A stretch of DNA of 64,000 bases, taken from contig OY986970.1 of the NCBI GenBank assembly GCA_963920575.1, positions 15,025,588-15,089,587 of the forward strand, written 5' to 3'. Both the position numbers and the translations under genes were made by a program. Numbering within the stretch: position 1 is the first letter of the stretch; the number at the start of each line of letters is the position of its first letter. Source of the stretch: Narthecium ossifragum. Lineage: Eukaryota > Streptophyta > Magnoliopsida > Dioscoreales > Nartheciaceae. Positions 47,361 through 58,516 of this stretch are shown one piece after another. The notes below the pieces were generated by a model. It saw only the letters and a list, made by a program, of their open reading frames with translations, made no database searches and was not told the DNA's origin.

Positions 47361-48855
47361 ACATATGTCAAAATGGATTAATTGCAATGGTGTTGTGGCT
47401 TTTTTGGCTTTGCCAAATGGTAACATTGTTGATTTTCCAGCAAGACAATGGTCATAAGTTGGTAAATCGATTTTAGCTAGTGAGCCTAATAGGCCTTCTC
47501 TAGCCAACATATTAAGTCGATCCTGCCCAATATGTCCAAATATAGCATGCCATAGAAGATTGTCATCTACAACAATACTAGAATTGTCAACAACATAAAC
47601 GGTAGCATTGTCAATTACATCAACAGGTACGGTGTACATCACCATAAAATTGTCTAATACATAGCCACAACCATAGTAAACATTGTCTAGATACACCTTA
47701 ACACAGTTGTCCATAAACACAACACGAAATCCTAAATTCATAAGAACAAGCACAGAAACTAAATTTCATCGAACTTCCGGAGCGTAAAGTACATCATGAA
47801 GATATAGAGTGCGACCACCCCGCAACACTAGCTTACATGTACCGACTCCAAGCACTTCAGCTAAAGCATTATTCCCGATGTATATGTGTCTACTTCCCTT
47901 CCGTAATCGATGAAATTCCACGAAGATGGTTCTATTCCTTGCTATATGTTCTGTTGCTGCCGAGTCTACAATCTAGAAAGGAACAGTTTAGCCAACATCA
48001 AACAACTACTAACAAATAAGTTAGAAGGAGTAGGCATAGCATATAGTACCTTCGGCTCAGTGCATTCATGGGCAAAGTGTTCCAGCTTGCCATAGTTAAA
48101 GCAATTCTTGCCCTTCTTGTCTTTTTGACCACCATGTTTGCCTCTCTTGCGATTGTCATTCTTTGGACCTAGTCCATCCACTTTGCTTTTACCTTTGAAA
48201 TTTTTACCTTTACCTCGTTTGCGTTTAAAGCCCGAAGCCTTTCGCGACGAGGATTCAGTCATAAAAGCTTCATCACTAGGTTTTTCAGCATAAAGACTAT
48301 CTTCTTCTAACTCGACATGACGTGCAACATCATCAAAAGTCTTCATCTTATCATTATGAGTAAGATTAGTCTTGAACTTGCTGTTCGTCAGTCATTTGTT
48401 ATCCAACAATCCTCAATTCACTGATCATATTTGACATTATTGTCAGCTGCTGCCTCATCGAATGATGCTGGGGCTTCTTGTACCTGTCGAAATTGAGGGT
48501 TAACTGACGAAGTCGAGTAGTAGAAGTTCCTCCATACTGTACTTTGACAACATCCCAAATAGCCATGGCCGAACGATGCTTTTCAAAATGAAGCATCAAG
48601 TCATTTCTCATACTGCTCAGCATCAATATGCGAGCAACTCTATCGTTGCACCTATAAGCTTGATAAGAGTTCTAGATTACGCCGATGCTGAGCAGTTGTG
48701 CCTTGCTCATGTTCGGCCATAGGTTGTGTTATTGTTTCCAGCATGTCCTATTCTTCCAGGAGATACTGAATTTTCCTATGCCATATGTCATAGTTTTTCT
48801 CATTCAGTTTGTTCCCCTGATTAAAATCAGCGATAATGCTTTTTGTTGCAGCCAT
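47361..48855 (-). pseudogene. Copia-2 gag, protease and GAG-pre-integrase
   Basis: The likely start is the ATG at 48853-48855 (MAATKSIIADFNQGNKLNEKNYDIW). A TAG interrupts near 48748, after YLLEE. Gag continues with MLHFEKHRSAMAIWDVV and a degenerate knuckle CFNYGKLEHFAHEC in which the second Cys is Tyr. Protease follows with D-S-A in IVDSAATEHIARN (TAG just before it near 47974). Pre-integrase has LLWHAIFGHIGQDRLN and CLAGKSTMLPFGKA. It is interrupted at HFDIC by LTR A and resumes at 42915. The copy is non-functional. Confidence 0.9.
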
Positions 48856-49193
48856 TCTAATTTAGAGACAACAAATTAACATAAGGAACTAGCACAATAA
48901 AATCCTAATAGAATCTTGTTGCAATATCTTGAATTAAGTAAAAATAATCTAACATATGTAATAGTACAAAAAAGAATATTTATAACATTCTATCAATTCC
49001 TAAATACATAGCCGAACTATTAATACTTAATCCTTAGGCGAAAAAGAAAATTCGAACCTAATATACCCACTTAATAAGATATGATATCATGCTCATTTAC
49101 AACACAACTAAATAAAGTTTCAATAATGAACATGATATTGACATATACAACAAGCATAAAGATAGTATTCAGAAATACAACAAGTGACTCAGA
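48856..49193. other. Copia-2 upstream region, no ORF
   Basis: AT-rich. It should contain the copia 5' leader and PBS, but no TGGTATCAGAGC-type site or LTR end was found. Nothing coding. Confidence 0.5.
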
Positions 49194-49735
49194 TCAATTT
49201 ATGCCCAAGTGCAGCTTAAATTTCTTAGGAGGAGGAGTGTCATTAGACTCAATCTCAGAGACCTGTCTATGATCCTTTTCAGGCTCATCTGATTCATTCA
49301 CAGATTCCTCACTAAGAGGCTTAGTGAGATAAGATTCTGTATCAGAAAACTGGCTACGACACTCCTCTCCATCCTCAGCTAAAAGTGCATTAGAAGAACT
49401 ATAGACATCTTCAAGAATCATGTCACGAAAATAGCTTTTAAATATCACATCATCCATCTTCCTTATCCAAGGAAAATTGCCTTCATTGTAATTTCTTCTT
49501 CTTGCACTTTGATAACTATGAGCATATGAAAGAGATGTTGAGCGATATATGTTCCTTTGAACATTTCACTTTATCTCTAATTCTATCTTTCGAGTTATAT
49601 TGTTGAAATCTAAGCCAGCAAGTTGCTTCTTGAGCTCCTTAGCAACTACTTCCAATGACTCAAGAAGAGAATCAAGGAAGATTTCCATTTTCCGATCTAT
49701 GTGTAGCTGAATCCCATATTCCACAGAAAGATAGA
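49194..49735 (-). pseudogene. Unrecognised ORF next to inverted copia LTR
   Basis: In sense from about 49735 one frame stays open for about 180 codons except for a single TGA near 49569. It begins near VEYGIQLHIDRKMEIFLDSL, has a leucine/lysine-rich helical stretch (LESLEVVAKELKKQLAGL), an arginine-rich patch (SARRRNYNEGNFPW), an acidic Ser/Glu-rich part, and ends KKFKLHLGIN. I do not recognise a family. It could be captured host sequence or an extra retrotransposon ORF. The last 88 codons from an internal Met are intact. Confidence 0.45.
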
Positions 49736-49738
49736 AGA

Positions 49739-50080
49739 TGTTGGTTTATAACTATTCACCTATGATGGCTAAACCCACTGGCTAGACCCACTTAATATTA
49801 TAATCGAATGGTTTAGAAGCGGTTATCTAAACCATTTGATTTATATGGTTTAGAAACCGCATGCCAAAATAGAACTCTGAAGGGAACTCTAAGGGAACTT
49901 GAAGAAGCCAGTGGAGAAGAGATTGGAGAGATTCAGTTAAAAGAAGAAGAACAAGTGGAATTTGGGCTGTGGATCGACGATCACTGTTCTAGTAATAAGA
50001 TCGCCTGAATCATGTGAAACAGATAGGAAGATCCGTTGATCAAAGGCTAACGAGTAAGTCTTCATCCTTCTATTGATTCA
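49739..50080 (+). repeat. Copia LTR, plus orientation (inverted partner of 32491-32844)
   Basis: TGTTGGTTTATAACTATTC to TATTGATTCA, 342 bp, about 90 percent like 32491-32844 but on the opposite strand. A purine-rich AGAAAGATAGAAGA precedes it, so this end also looks like a 3' LTR. LINE sequence follows directly. Confidence 0.8.
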
Positions 50081-50443
50081 TAGATGAAGCTCCATAAGCT
50101 CCACCACATTATAGAATTCCCAACTTTCTTTTCTCTTTTGAATTCTAGGTATTTATACCAGGATGAAGCTGTAATATTTCCAAAAACATACCAGATCCAG
50201 CGTGGCCTATCATTGTCGTCTATAGAACATATTGGGATGCCACAAATTTCTTCCACCATGGATGACCGGAAAAAAGGCAACAAAGAACTTGAGTCCCAGC
50301 CCCCATACCCACTTAAAAGAGATTGAACCACCATGCAAAACAACGAATCAGGATTGAACATTTATGGAGACCACTGCAAGGGTTCATCAAGAACCCACCA
50401 ATCATCATAGGCTAATTTCAAGGCAAACTGATATGACAAGCCT
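50081..50443 (-). pseudogene. LINE reverse transcriptase, more N-terminal part
   Basis: The minus-strand ORF 50361-50062 includes MVEEICGIPICSIDDNDRPRW and SSWYKYLEFKREKKVGNS, ending IMWWSLWSF at the copia LTR. This order (PRWIW...S.YKYL...WWSLW) is typical of plant LINE proteins just before the C-terminal zinc region, which lies at 32030-32490. To the right it stops at the Tekay LTR. Confidence 0.7.
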
Positions 50444-51747
50444 TGTCGCGCCCCGGCCTAGAAAATCCATTCGGACCGGGACACGAGGGGGGGGGGTTCC
50501 TACATCTACTAACATCAACTGGCGGAAAACAGTTACAAACAAAATAGAGGACAGAAGCAAATCTAAGAACTACTATTATTACAAAAACTGTACATACATC
50601 AAGATCTACATATACCAGTCCTCATGTACAAAAGATATTAAAACCCTCCAAAAAGTTACATCATCAGCAGACTCCCAAAAAACACAGCAGAAGCCATCCT
50701 AACCCTCAAGCATGTCCTGACGTCGACGCACCACCGCAGGACGAGCAATTGGGGCCCACCGAAGGAGAGCTGGTACCTGCACCTGCAAACGCAGCCCAAG
50801 TAGGAGTGAACACTAGCTCAGCAAGGTTCTACCCTACGACACACACAAGAGAGGGGAAACTGCAACTGAACTAACTTTGTGCCAAGTAGAGGCCTGCCAA
50901 AGACCCCATAAATCCCGTCAATAACCCGAAGGGTACCTGTCCAAAGTACGTCCCTCCGACAACCACTGTTCAAGGGTAGACCATCTCCGACAATCCTTGA
51001 CACAGGGTGGACAAGACGATACCAGTAGGACACCCCTCTCGAAGCGGGATCTCCACACTTGGCGGAACAACCGAGGTCATGACAACCAACTCTTTTCACT
51101 CAAAGTAACAGAGCTAACCCGACCCCTAGACTCCAAATCAAAGCTAAGGCTTGCCAGGGAGCCCATAAATCCCATCGATACCCCCAGGATTCTTGTCCAT
51201 GTAACCCTCTCCCGCCACAAACAGGGAGAACCTCAGCACATGTAGAACACCCTTACCTATGCTAGATACCAAGCACGACGACACATGTCGGGGTAACGAC
51301 ATCCACCTCTTAGCAATCGATACAGGAGTCTAGATCTGAGCTACCCGAGAGCCCCGAACCGGCGGTCAACCACTGCCCACGCCTTGCCTAACATGCCTCT
51401 AAAGCACAAGGAAGCTAGGCAAAACAACAATGTAAACAGGCAACAATCAAGGGCACACCCTCGGCCCATTTATACTAAACATTCCCGAGGGTCATGACTC
51501 CCTCGGTTAACCACAAATCGATAAAGGGAATACAGTCAGCCCATTTATTCTACACAATCCCAGGAGTCATCACTCTCCCGGTTCAACCACACAGCGGTAA
51601 CAGACAATAGTTTATAGCAATATCACTAAACATGCAATTAAAGCGGTAAACAAACTATCATGGCAAGCCTCGTGGGCAAAATTGTCAAAACCGCATACAT
51701 ACGAAGCCCCGTGGGCAAAACAGCCTCAAGACGCATTCTGATGCACG

Positions 51748-51998
51748 TTGGATCGATCCAATATACCCATGGATCGATCCGACTTGCCCTCAAATCGATC
51801 CAACTTACCCTTGGATCGATCCGACTTGCCCTCGGATCGATCCGACTCGGACAAACCAAAAAGACCAATCTCTGTTACCCTCAGACACTATTCCTGGGAT
51901 CGATCCGAACATACCCATGGATCGATCCAACTTCCACCAGTGAACAGACCATCCTGAGTGCAACTTGGATCGATCCAATATCCACTTGAATCGATCCC
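51748..51998. repeat. Downstream GGATCGATCC palindrome array
   Basis: Nine cores of TGGATCGATCCAA or CGGATCGATCCGA type, mostly 18-22 bp apart, with short CT-rich spacers such as CTTGCCCT. Confidence 0.9.
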
Positions 51999-52376
51999 AA
52001 CCAGCCCTCCGGCCAACTTTCGACGGCGATCACGGCCGGAAAACCAAACCAAACTTAACCAAACTTGGTTAGCTGGTAGATCTGATGCTCACGAAGCTAC
52101 TCATGGCTTCAAAACTGGAAACCATCACTTATACATGGAGATCTACTCAAAACAAACCCGAATTCGGCGGAAACAACGAAGAACACGAGAAAAGCCAACC
52201 AAATCCGTAGGCAGAACCCTACCTCGACAAGAGCTACTTCAATCTACGAAGCCAAGCCTTAGATCTTCCTAAATCCTCTCAAGATTTCGCCGGATCTGAG
52301 CCCAATCACAGCGGAATCGGAAAAGCAGAAGAAAGGAAGCATCACGTCCGCTCTTATGCGGACGCCCCAGTTCGAG

Positions 52377-52482
52377 TGGGATCGATCCAAACTCTACCTT
52401 GGATCGATCCGAACTCCACTGGCGGCCAACACTCCCTAGTGCATCCTGGATCGATCCAAAGTGGAGTTTGGATCGATCCAAC
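52377..52482. repeat. Upstream GGATCGATCC palindrome array
   Basis: Four cores with TTGGATCGATCC stems, about 20 bp upstream (sense) of the degenerate TATA position. Confidence 0.85.
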
Positions 52483-52689
52483 CTGCACAGGGAATCAGAA
52501 TTGGGCTAAACTCAAGTCCAATTCTGGATCTTTCGATCCCAGGTCCACCTAACTATTCTATCCAAACACATACACAATCAAGGTCAGTGTGTGCACACGC
52601 GGGTGTGAAACAAACCGACAAGGCTCAATCTACCAAATTGCCCTTGTGGTCAACAACAAGCTACAGGAATAGAGGGACAGATCCTCACA

Positions 52690-53375
52690 TCCTTCTCGTA
52701 GGCTCTCGTAGTCTCTTGTCGGCTCTCGGCTACTCTTTAGCCAAATCTATGGCTAGGTCGAGAGATACCTTAAGAGTTTTAGGAGAAGTACTCTAGGTAT
52801 TCGACAAGAAAGGGACCTAACTATGGAGGAGAGAGACTGATCGAGAAGTGAGGATGCCGTGGGCTCCTCAAGTCTCAAGGGAATGGTCGGCAGCGGAGGT
52901 TGGCGGCTACAGCGTGCAGTGGTGGCCGCTGGTGGAGAGAGGAGGCCGGCGGTAGAGGGAAGGTGATGGAAGTGAGGAGTTATTTAGGTGGAAACTATAT
53001 TACCTATACTGCTAAGATATACTACTAACTACTCTACTCTTTACTTGATCAAAATCATCACACCTAATTACAAGCTATGGAGGTCTTTTTTATAGGCCTC
53101 AACTCTATCCTAATCCTAGTAGGGAAGATCCCCTTGCTTAATGAGCAAGTAATAGGATTCTCCTACAATAACTCGAATTATACTCAGACTCCCTCAATTA
53201 CTGAGGCTATTAACTACTAGAACTCTAACAAAATAACTCATAATAAGTAGAACTCAAAATAGGAAACCCGACTATGATAACTAACTAAAAAACTACCTAA
53301 GATAACAAACGAACTAGGAATAGGAATCCCAAGAGGCCAGCGCTTGCTTGAGATCGAGTACTACCGGGAGGTGGG
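52690..53375. other. Unassigned region, possible copia-type LTR
   Basis: Non-coding. The left part is GA-rich, the right part AT-rich. A TATA-like CCTATAAAAAAGAC in sense minus lies near 53085-53098. No boundary, PBS or ORF identified. Confidence 0.35.
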
Positions 53376-53655
53376 ATGTGAGGACCTGTACCTCTACTCC
53401 TGGGTCGACCGGCAGGGTCAAGCCCGTGGCTCGTTTGCTTGTTTTGCGTTGAGCGCACGATCCGATGGATCACATTGTTTCTTGGGGCACAAGGGTAATT
53501 TGGTAAATGGCGCCTTGTCGGTTTGTTCCATAGACGCGTGTGCACACATTGACCGTGTTTGTGATAATGTTTGTTTAGAACAGTTACGTGAACCCAGGAT
53601 CGAAAGATCCGGGCTTGGGCTTGTGTTCTAGGCCAAGTCTAGCTTTCTCTTCCTA

Positions 53656-53837
53656 AATGATCGATCATTCATCGCTAGAAGGATCGATCATTTAATGATC
53701 GATCATTCCTCACTAGAAGGATCGATCATTTAATGATCGATCATTCCTCGCTAGAAGGATCGATCATTTAGTGTTAGAAAGTAGGGCGGTTCATCAAGGG
53801 TGATCGATCATCTCTTGAGGAAATGATCGATCATTCA
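53656..53837. repeat. ATGATCGATCAT palindrome array upstream of TATA
   Basis: Units of AATGATCGATCATT and GAAGGATCGATCATTT alternate in a near-regular 42-bp tandem repeat with CCTCGCTA spacers. It ends about 20 bp upstream of the TATA box. Confidence 0.9.
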
Positions 53838-54200
53838 TAAGGTTGTTCGTCCGTCTATAAAATGGACGCAACCCTCTTCTTGAATCTCTTTTGAAATACG
53901 CCATTCCTGAGCTTAGATTTGGCTGGATTTGGAAGAGGTTGATGGCGATCTTTTGCTTGGTAGCTGGGATTGAAGCTGGTCTAGTCGAGGTAGGGATCCT
54001 ACCTACTGTTTTTCCGGTTTTTGGTGAGTTTGAGCTTGTTTGTGTTTGATTTGAGTAGAACTCTTTACATGCTCGTTGGTTTTCAGTATAAGTACCGGTT
54101 TTGGATTCGTGGTCCTTCGTACTACCAGATTCCAAGGTTTTATGAGGTTTTGTAAAGTTTTTCAACGGTATTTCTTGTCAGTCGGTTGCCGCAGAACCAA

Positions 54201-54394
54201 CAGGATCGATCATTCTTGAGGAAAGATCAATAACTCTGGGTTTATCATGCTTAGCTCGGGGAGGATCGATCATCTGGTTGGAGATGATCGATCAAGTCTC
54301 TTGGCTGGCATGGGTGAGGTCTCTGTCGCGAGGATGATCGATCACCTTGGGCTTGACAGGGACGGAACCTTCCCATCACTAGGAAGATCAATCA
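54201..54394. repeat. Downstream palindrome array
   Basis: AGGATCGATCATTC, GATGATCGATCAAG and similar units, 340-540 bp downstream of TATA. Confidence 0.82.
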
Positions 54395-55199
54395 TGTGAG
54401 GACCCGTTCCTCCAACCCGGTCCGAACACTTTAGGTCGAGGGCTTGTCTTGGTTGGTGATGGCCCGGTTGGCCTTGGGTTGCGATCGGTTGATTGCATTG
54501 CTGTTTTTGGACCCCAAGGGCAATTTGGTAAATTGCGCCTTGGTAGTTGGTTTCACACCTGCGTAGTGCGCACATGGCCTTGATTGATGTACGTGATTGA
54601 ATAGATCCAGTAGGAGTGTTCGGGATCGACAGATCCGGATGAGATTGCGACGAGATCACAATTTGGAGTCAAATCGGATCCAGTCCGATCAATTGGCTCG
54701 TCTGAACCGGCTAAGCCACTTAGGTGGCTTAACCCTCTCTCTTCTCTCTCCCTTTTCTTTTCCTTTCTTTCTCTTTTTCCTCTTTCTTCCCCTGCTCTTC
54801 CCCGCGCCAAACCCCTTCTCTTCTTCTCCTTTGCTCGCAACGACGCCGGCCTCTCCCCTCTTCTTCGGAGCAACTTCGCCACCGTTGCCGGCCGTGGTCT
54901 CCTTCGAGCTCCCCCTCCACAGATCCGGCCGGAGCTCCTCTTCCCCGAGCTCTCTCCACCTCCTTCCCTTTCTCTCTTCCGTGGCAACCTCCGTTTCTCC
55001 CCGGCAACCTGGAGGTGGCGGCGAGGCCACCTTCCCCCTTCTCCTTCCGTCCCTTTCTCTCTCCCGCGGCCTCTCTTCCTTCTCCGGCGACGACGGCTGC
55101 GGTTGTGGGAGGCCTCCGGTGGCTCTCCGACGAGCTAGAGACGGCGGCTTCGACAGAGGATGGCGAATCAAGGTAGAAACCCTACATTCACACGCTAAA
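54395..55199 (+). mobile_element. Tekay LTR 5' part, plus orientation
   Basis: Starts TGTGAGGACCCGTTCC, with GCAATTTGGTAAATTGC at 54530-54546, TTTCACACCTGCG and GATCGACAGATCCGG. It then has a 350-bp pyrimidine-rich tract. It stops abruptly near 55199, where LTR sequence of the opposite orientation begins. Confidence 0.8.
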
Positions 55200-55741
55200 C
55201 CCATCCGGTCCTGGGCGTGAGGCGACTAAACCAACTTCTAAAATCGTACGGCGAGAGTTTCCCCTGTATTTCTCAATTTGAACCCTGTACAAATTTTAAT
55301 CTTCACAATAAATTAAAACGATAAATCTAACAGTTCTAAAATTCAACAAAAATATGAATCTGCTATCACAATTTTCACTAATTAGTACAGGTTCTGATAC
55401 AATACTTTCATCAACCCTCATTAGATAAATTAATACAGATGATCAAATCCTCGAAGAGGAAAATTATACATTTAATATAACTGTAAATGTACAACTATTA
55501 ACAAAGGGAAAACTCCAGGATCGTCAAGTGCTCCTCGAAACTCCAAGTCCACGATCACCTCAAGAATGGCACGCCAACGCCCAGAAGATCAGTTGAAAGG
55601 AAAGGACTGCATCGACCTGCATCGCCGATGCAACCCAGGTAGGAGTGAGCAACAAAGCTCAATAGGGTTCTACTCTACGTCACTCACAAAGGAAAGGGAA
55701 CACAACAGTATCGCTTCCCGCCTGAGTCTAAGGTATGTCTC
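55200..55741 (-). mobile_element. Tekay LTR 3' part, minus orientation
   Basis: Begins on the plus strand with a CCATCCGGTCCTGGGCGTGA start like other Tekay LTRs and includes CATCGCCGATGCAACCCAGG and GGGTTCTACTCTACGTCAC. It is cut by the Tat-2 LTR at 55742. The head-on junction with 54395-55199 indicates a rearrangement. Confidence 0.75.
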
Positions 55742-57446
55742 TGTTGACACCGATTTTGACTTTGGAATTCGTAATATTTACGAAATTACCTTTGTCACAT
55801 ACGTACATGCCTTGGATATTTTACAAAGGCATGACAACATTCGAAAACATATTTAAAATGCTCTATACAAGCTTTCTTGACTTTGGAAATGGCAAAGGGA
55901 ATTTTGGGAACTTTGACTAAATATACATGGTTAAACTTCCTAACATATCTCGATTCGTCCTACATGGTTTTGATTGCATCCTATATAAACCAAATGACGT
56001 TTCAATAATTTTCACCCCCAGGGGGGTATTTTGGGTATTTTGGTCAAAATATAGACCTAAACTCCAAATAACACTCCAAATTAACCCTTTATGATTTTGA
56101 CATCATTCTACATACATAGAGGGGTATTTTGGTAATTATAGCCTTCAGGGGTATTTTTAAAATTCTGAAAAAGAACACATAAATTCAGATATTTCATAAT
56201 TCTTTCATCGATCCTTAGATGGTTTTGACAGTATCTCACATAAACCGTCAAATCCAAGGTAATTTTCCAAATCGCCCATGATAAGGGTACTTTGGTCATA
56301 TGCAACTCTTAGGAGATGATTACATTCACACATCAACCTTCGACGTCCCGTCTACCTCGGGGGTGTTTTTGTCCAAAATATATATGGACAACAAATGAGC
56401 CACGAAGCCCGGAGAACCAAACCCCACATCCGATGAAACCCATATTCCGTCGGCATCACCCTCTCCGGCGCCTCACCATCAACCCCGCGTCCGGTAACAA
56501 CCAAGAAAGGAGGAGAAGGAGATCGACCGGCGATCCTCTCGGGCGATCAAGTGGGAGGAGCACCCCGGGCGTATCCCCATCGTCGACGGTCGTCCGCAGC
56601 CTCAAGCACGTGACATCGAGCGCACACTCAGCGAGGTCTTGGACGGCGTTCCCCATCTCAAGCACCCGGCGCATCCGGCATCCCCATCGGATCCATCACC
56701 CACCGTCGTGCGTAGCCTAAACCTCACGGCGGCATCAACACCCACGTTTGTCGAGATCTCGTCCAGTGAGATCCGTCACCAGCCGTCCGTCGCCATTCGC
56801 TCACAGCTCCAAGGTCCGGCGAGTTCTTCTTCAGCGACTTCCTCTGTTCTAGTTGGCGATTCCCTCTGTCCTACGCTCCTCTAGTTCTAGCTGGCTTCAT
56901 CGAGTCCTGTTGCCACGACGATGGAGGTTGGATGCAAGCCTCCCACCAACTTCGACGCTCGGACGGCCCAACCTTCGACGCTCGGACAGCACTCCTTCGA
57001 CACCACCAGCTTCGACGCGTGAACAATATCAGCTTCGACGCTCGGGCGACACTCCTTGACTCCACCAACTTCGACGCTAGGACGACGCCTTCCCTGTTCC
57101 AGCTGCTACATCTTCGCGGAAACAATTGGACCTTGGACGGCTTTTCCCAAACTCCGGCGGACTTGAAGCCCCGGCGACAAAAACATCCTGCATGGCAATG
57201 AACGTGGTGGTCCAAGACCTCACGTCATTTCATTTTCCTTTTATTATTATTATTATAGGAAAATATTTATTTTTTATTGGATCTAGAATCAGAGGTATTC
57301 CCTACGGGGATGTAAATGATGGATTTGCCGACTTGGCGATCCAGGGGTGTGGTGCCTGCAATTTCCTTACGCGAAATTAAAAATGATTTTCTCAGAAATA
57401 AAATAGAAATCTCGTCCCCACGAAATCGACGTTTTATCCACGAACA
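55742..57446 (+). repeat. Tat-2 5' LTR
   Basis: Starts TGTTGACACCGATTTTGAC, ends CACGAACA, 1,705 bp. TATA box CCTATATAAACC at 55980-55991. Repeated GGGGTATTTTGG motifs match those in the Tat-1 LTR. ORFs within 56316-57201 are GC-rich LTR shadows with repeated CAACTTCGACGCT units. Confidence 0.9.
55980..55991 (+). promoter_or_regulatory. TATA box of Tat-2 LTR
   Basis: CCTATATAAACC, 238 bp from the LTR start. Tat-1 has CTTATATAAACC at a similar distance. Confidence 0.7.
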
Positions 57447-57451
57447 AAATC

Positions 57452-57469
57452 TGGCATGCCCAGTAGGAC
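57452..57469 (+). promoter_or_regulatory. Tat-2 primer binding site
   Basis: TGGCATGCCCAGTAGGAC, five bases (AAATC) after the LTR end, the same spacing as Tat-1. Confidence 0.75.
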
Positions 57470-57616
57470 CACACCTTACCTCCCATCTCTAGATCCAAAA
57501 GCAAAAAGAAAAACAAAAAAGAAAAAACAAAGAAAAAAAAATGATGATGAAAAAAACAAATCATCAAAATCAAAATACATATATACTCTTACATCTTGAC
57601 AAGTCTTACTTCTTAA

Positions 57617-58426
57617 ATGAAGGATATGGCACAGGCGACTTTGGAAGCGTTTGTCACTATTCGCTTTGGCGACCTCTCGTTTGACATCCCGATTGGAAGC
57701 GACGGCCTCCCGATGCCGACAACGCCATCAAAAGTTTCCTTCACCAATCCAGGAGCTGCTACCTCCGATGCACAAGCGAAGACTATCGTGGAACCTCATG
57801 AGGGGATGGTGACTCGCCAAGATGGGCTCCAGGTTCGTCGAAGGAAGCATAACAATGAAGCTCCCTCAGTTGGACCTGGCGAAAGCAAGATAATTGCAAA
57901 TGGATCTCGTGTTTACCCAGGAGCAACTGAAAACGTCAAACCAAAGATGTCGGCGCAGTCAAATGGTTTGAGCCACCAAATGAAGTTGAAGACTCCCCAA
58001 AATCACCCAGGCGTTGGGGGCTCCTCAGCCGGATCTTGCACCCATCAAGCCGAGAATGCCGAAATTCCAACGAGTAAGTCGCGCACACACTCAGTGGCAG
58101 CCAGACAATCAAAGACGCTTGTTCCTCAAGGACAACCGGGGGCAACCATTCTCGTCAAATCCGCCCCAACCGATAACGACGGCTTTACTCTCGTTACTTC
58201 CAAGAGAAAACCCATGGTGGCCGAGAAAACTTCTGCAATCCAGACGATCTCTACACTATGTGTCGAAGATCCGAAAGGTAAAACCAAAATAATCTACCCA
58301 TCTGTTGCGAAAACGCAGGTAGCCCCTAAGGTTGACTACGAAGCCCATTACGAGGTGTACCCCGACAAACCTTGGATTGGCCTTCACGCGACAGGAAATG
58401 ACGAGGCGTCGCTCCACATTCGGTAG
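57617..58426 (+). CDS. Tat-2 leader ORF, copy 1
   Basis: 269 codons starting MKDMAQATLEAFVTIRFGDL, 150 bp after the PBS. The N-terminal 45 residues (FGDLSFDIPIGSDGLPM, KVSFTNP) match the Tat-1 leader ORF. The middle is Ser/Lys/Gln-rich. The C-terminal part has DNDGFTLVTSKRKP and DKPWIGLHATGNDEA. No known domain recognised; probably a gag N-terminal or accessory protein. The ORF is intact, unlike the rest of Tat-2. A second copy follows 90 bp downstream. Confidence 0.65.
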   Translation: MKDMAQATLEAFVTIRFGDLSFDIPIGSDGLPMPTTPSKVSFTNPGAATSDAQAKTIVEPHEGMVTRQDGLQVRRRKHNNEAPSVGPGESKIIANGSRVYPGATENVKPKMSAQSNGLSHQMKLKTPQNHPGVGGSSAGSCTHQAENAEIPTSKSRTHSVAARQSKTLVPQGQPGATILVKSAPTDNDGFTLVTSKRKPMVAEKTSAIQTISTLCVEDPKGKTKIIYPSVAKTQVAPKVDYEAHYEVYPDKPWIGLHATGNDEASLHIR

Positions 58427-58516
58427 TGCTATGTTCAGTTACTCCGAGCGGAGTATGAACGCCAACGGAGGAATGCGGAGCCCAAACACCCGACTCATCA
58501 GAGTAACATCGAGGAT

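Larger units (their letters stand above)
50444..52689 (-). mobile_element. Tekay LTR (solo or fragment; weak TSD)
   Basis: Plus-strand start TGTCGCGCCCCGGCC, end GATCCTCACA, 2,246 bp, with a poly-G run near 50489. CCTT occurs on both sides (50441-50444 and 52691-52694) but not as a clean 5-bp duplication, and the right flank is not LINE. Palindrome arrays lie at 51748-51998 and 52377-52482. The TATA position holds a degenerate CATAAGAG (sense). Closely related to 62263-64000. Confidence 0.82.
53376..54394 (+). mobile_element. Tekay LTR fragment, plus orientation
   Basis: Starts TGTGAGGACCTG, contains GGGTAATTTGGTAAATGGCGCC, GATCGAAAGATCCGGGC, an upstream palindrome array (53656-53837), TATAAAATGGACGC at 53856, and a downstream array (54201-54394). 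Related to LTR A but opposite strand. Truncated at its 3' side by the next LTR start. Confidence 0.82.

Noticed and set aside
54597..55220. 207-codon plus-strand ORF and overlapping minus-strand ORFs
   Set aside because: Produced by a pyrimidine-rich LTR leader that is open in many frames. Biased Leu/Ser/Pro or Arg/Glu/Lys composition, no domain.
56316..57201. ORFs of 68-134 codons in both strands
   Set aside because: They lie within the Tat-2 LTR, with repeated CAACTTCGACGCT units that create periodic peptides.
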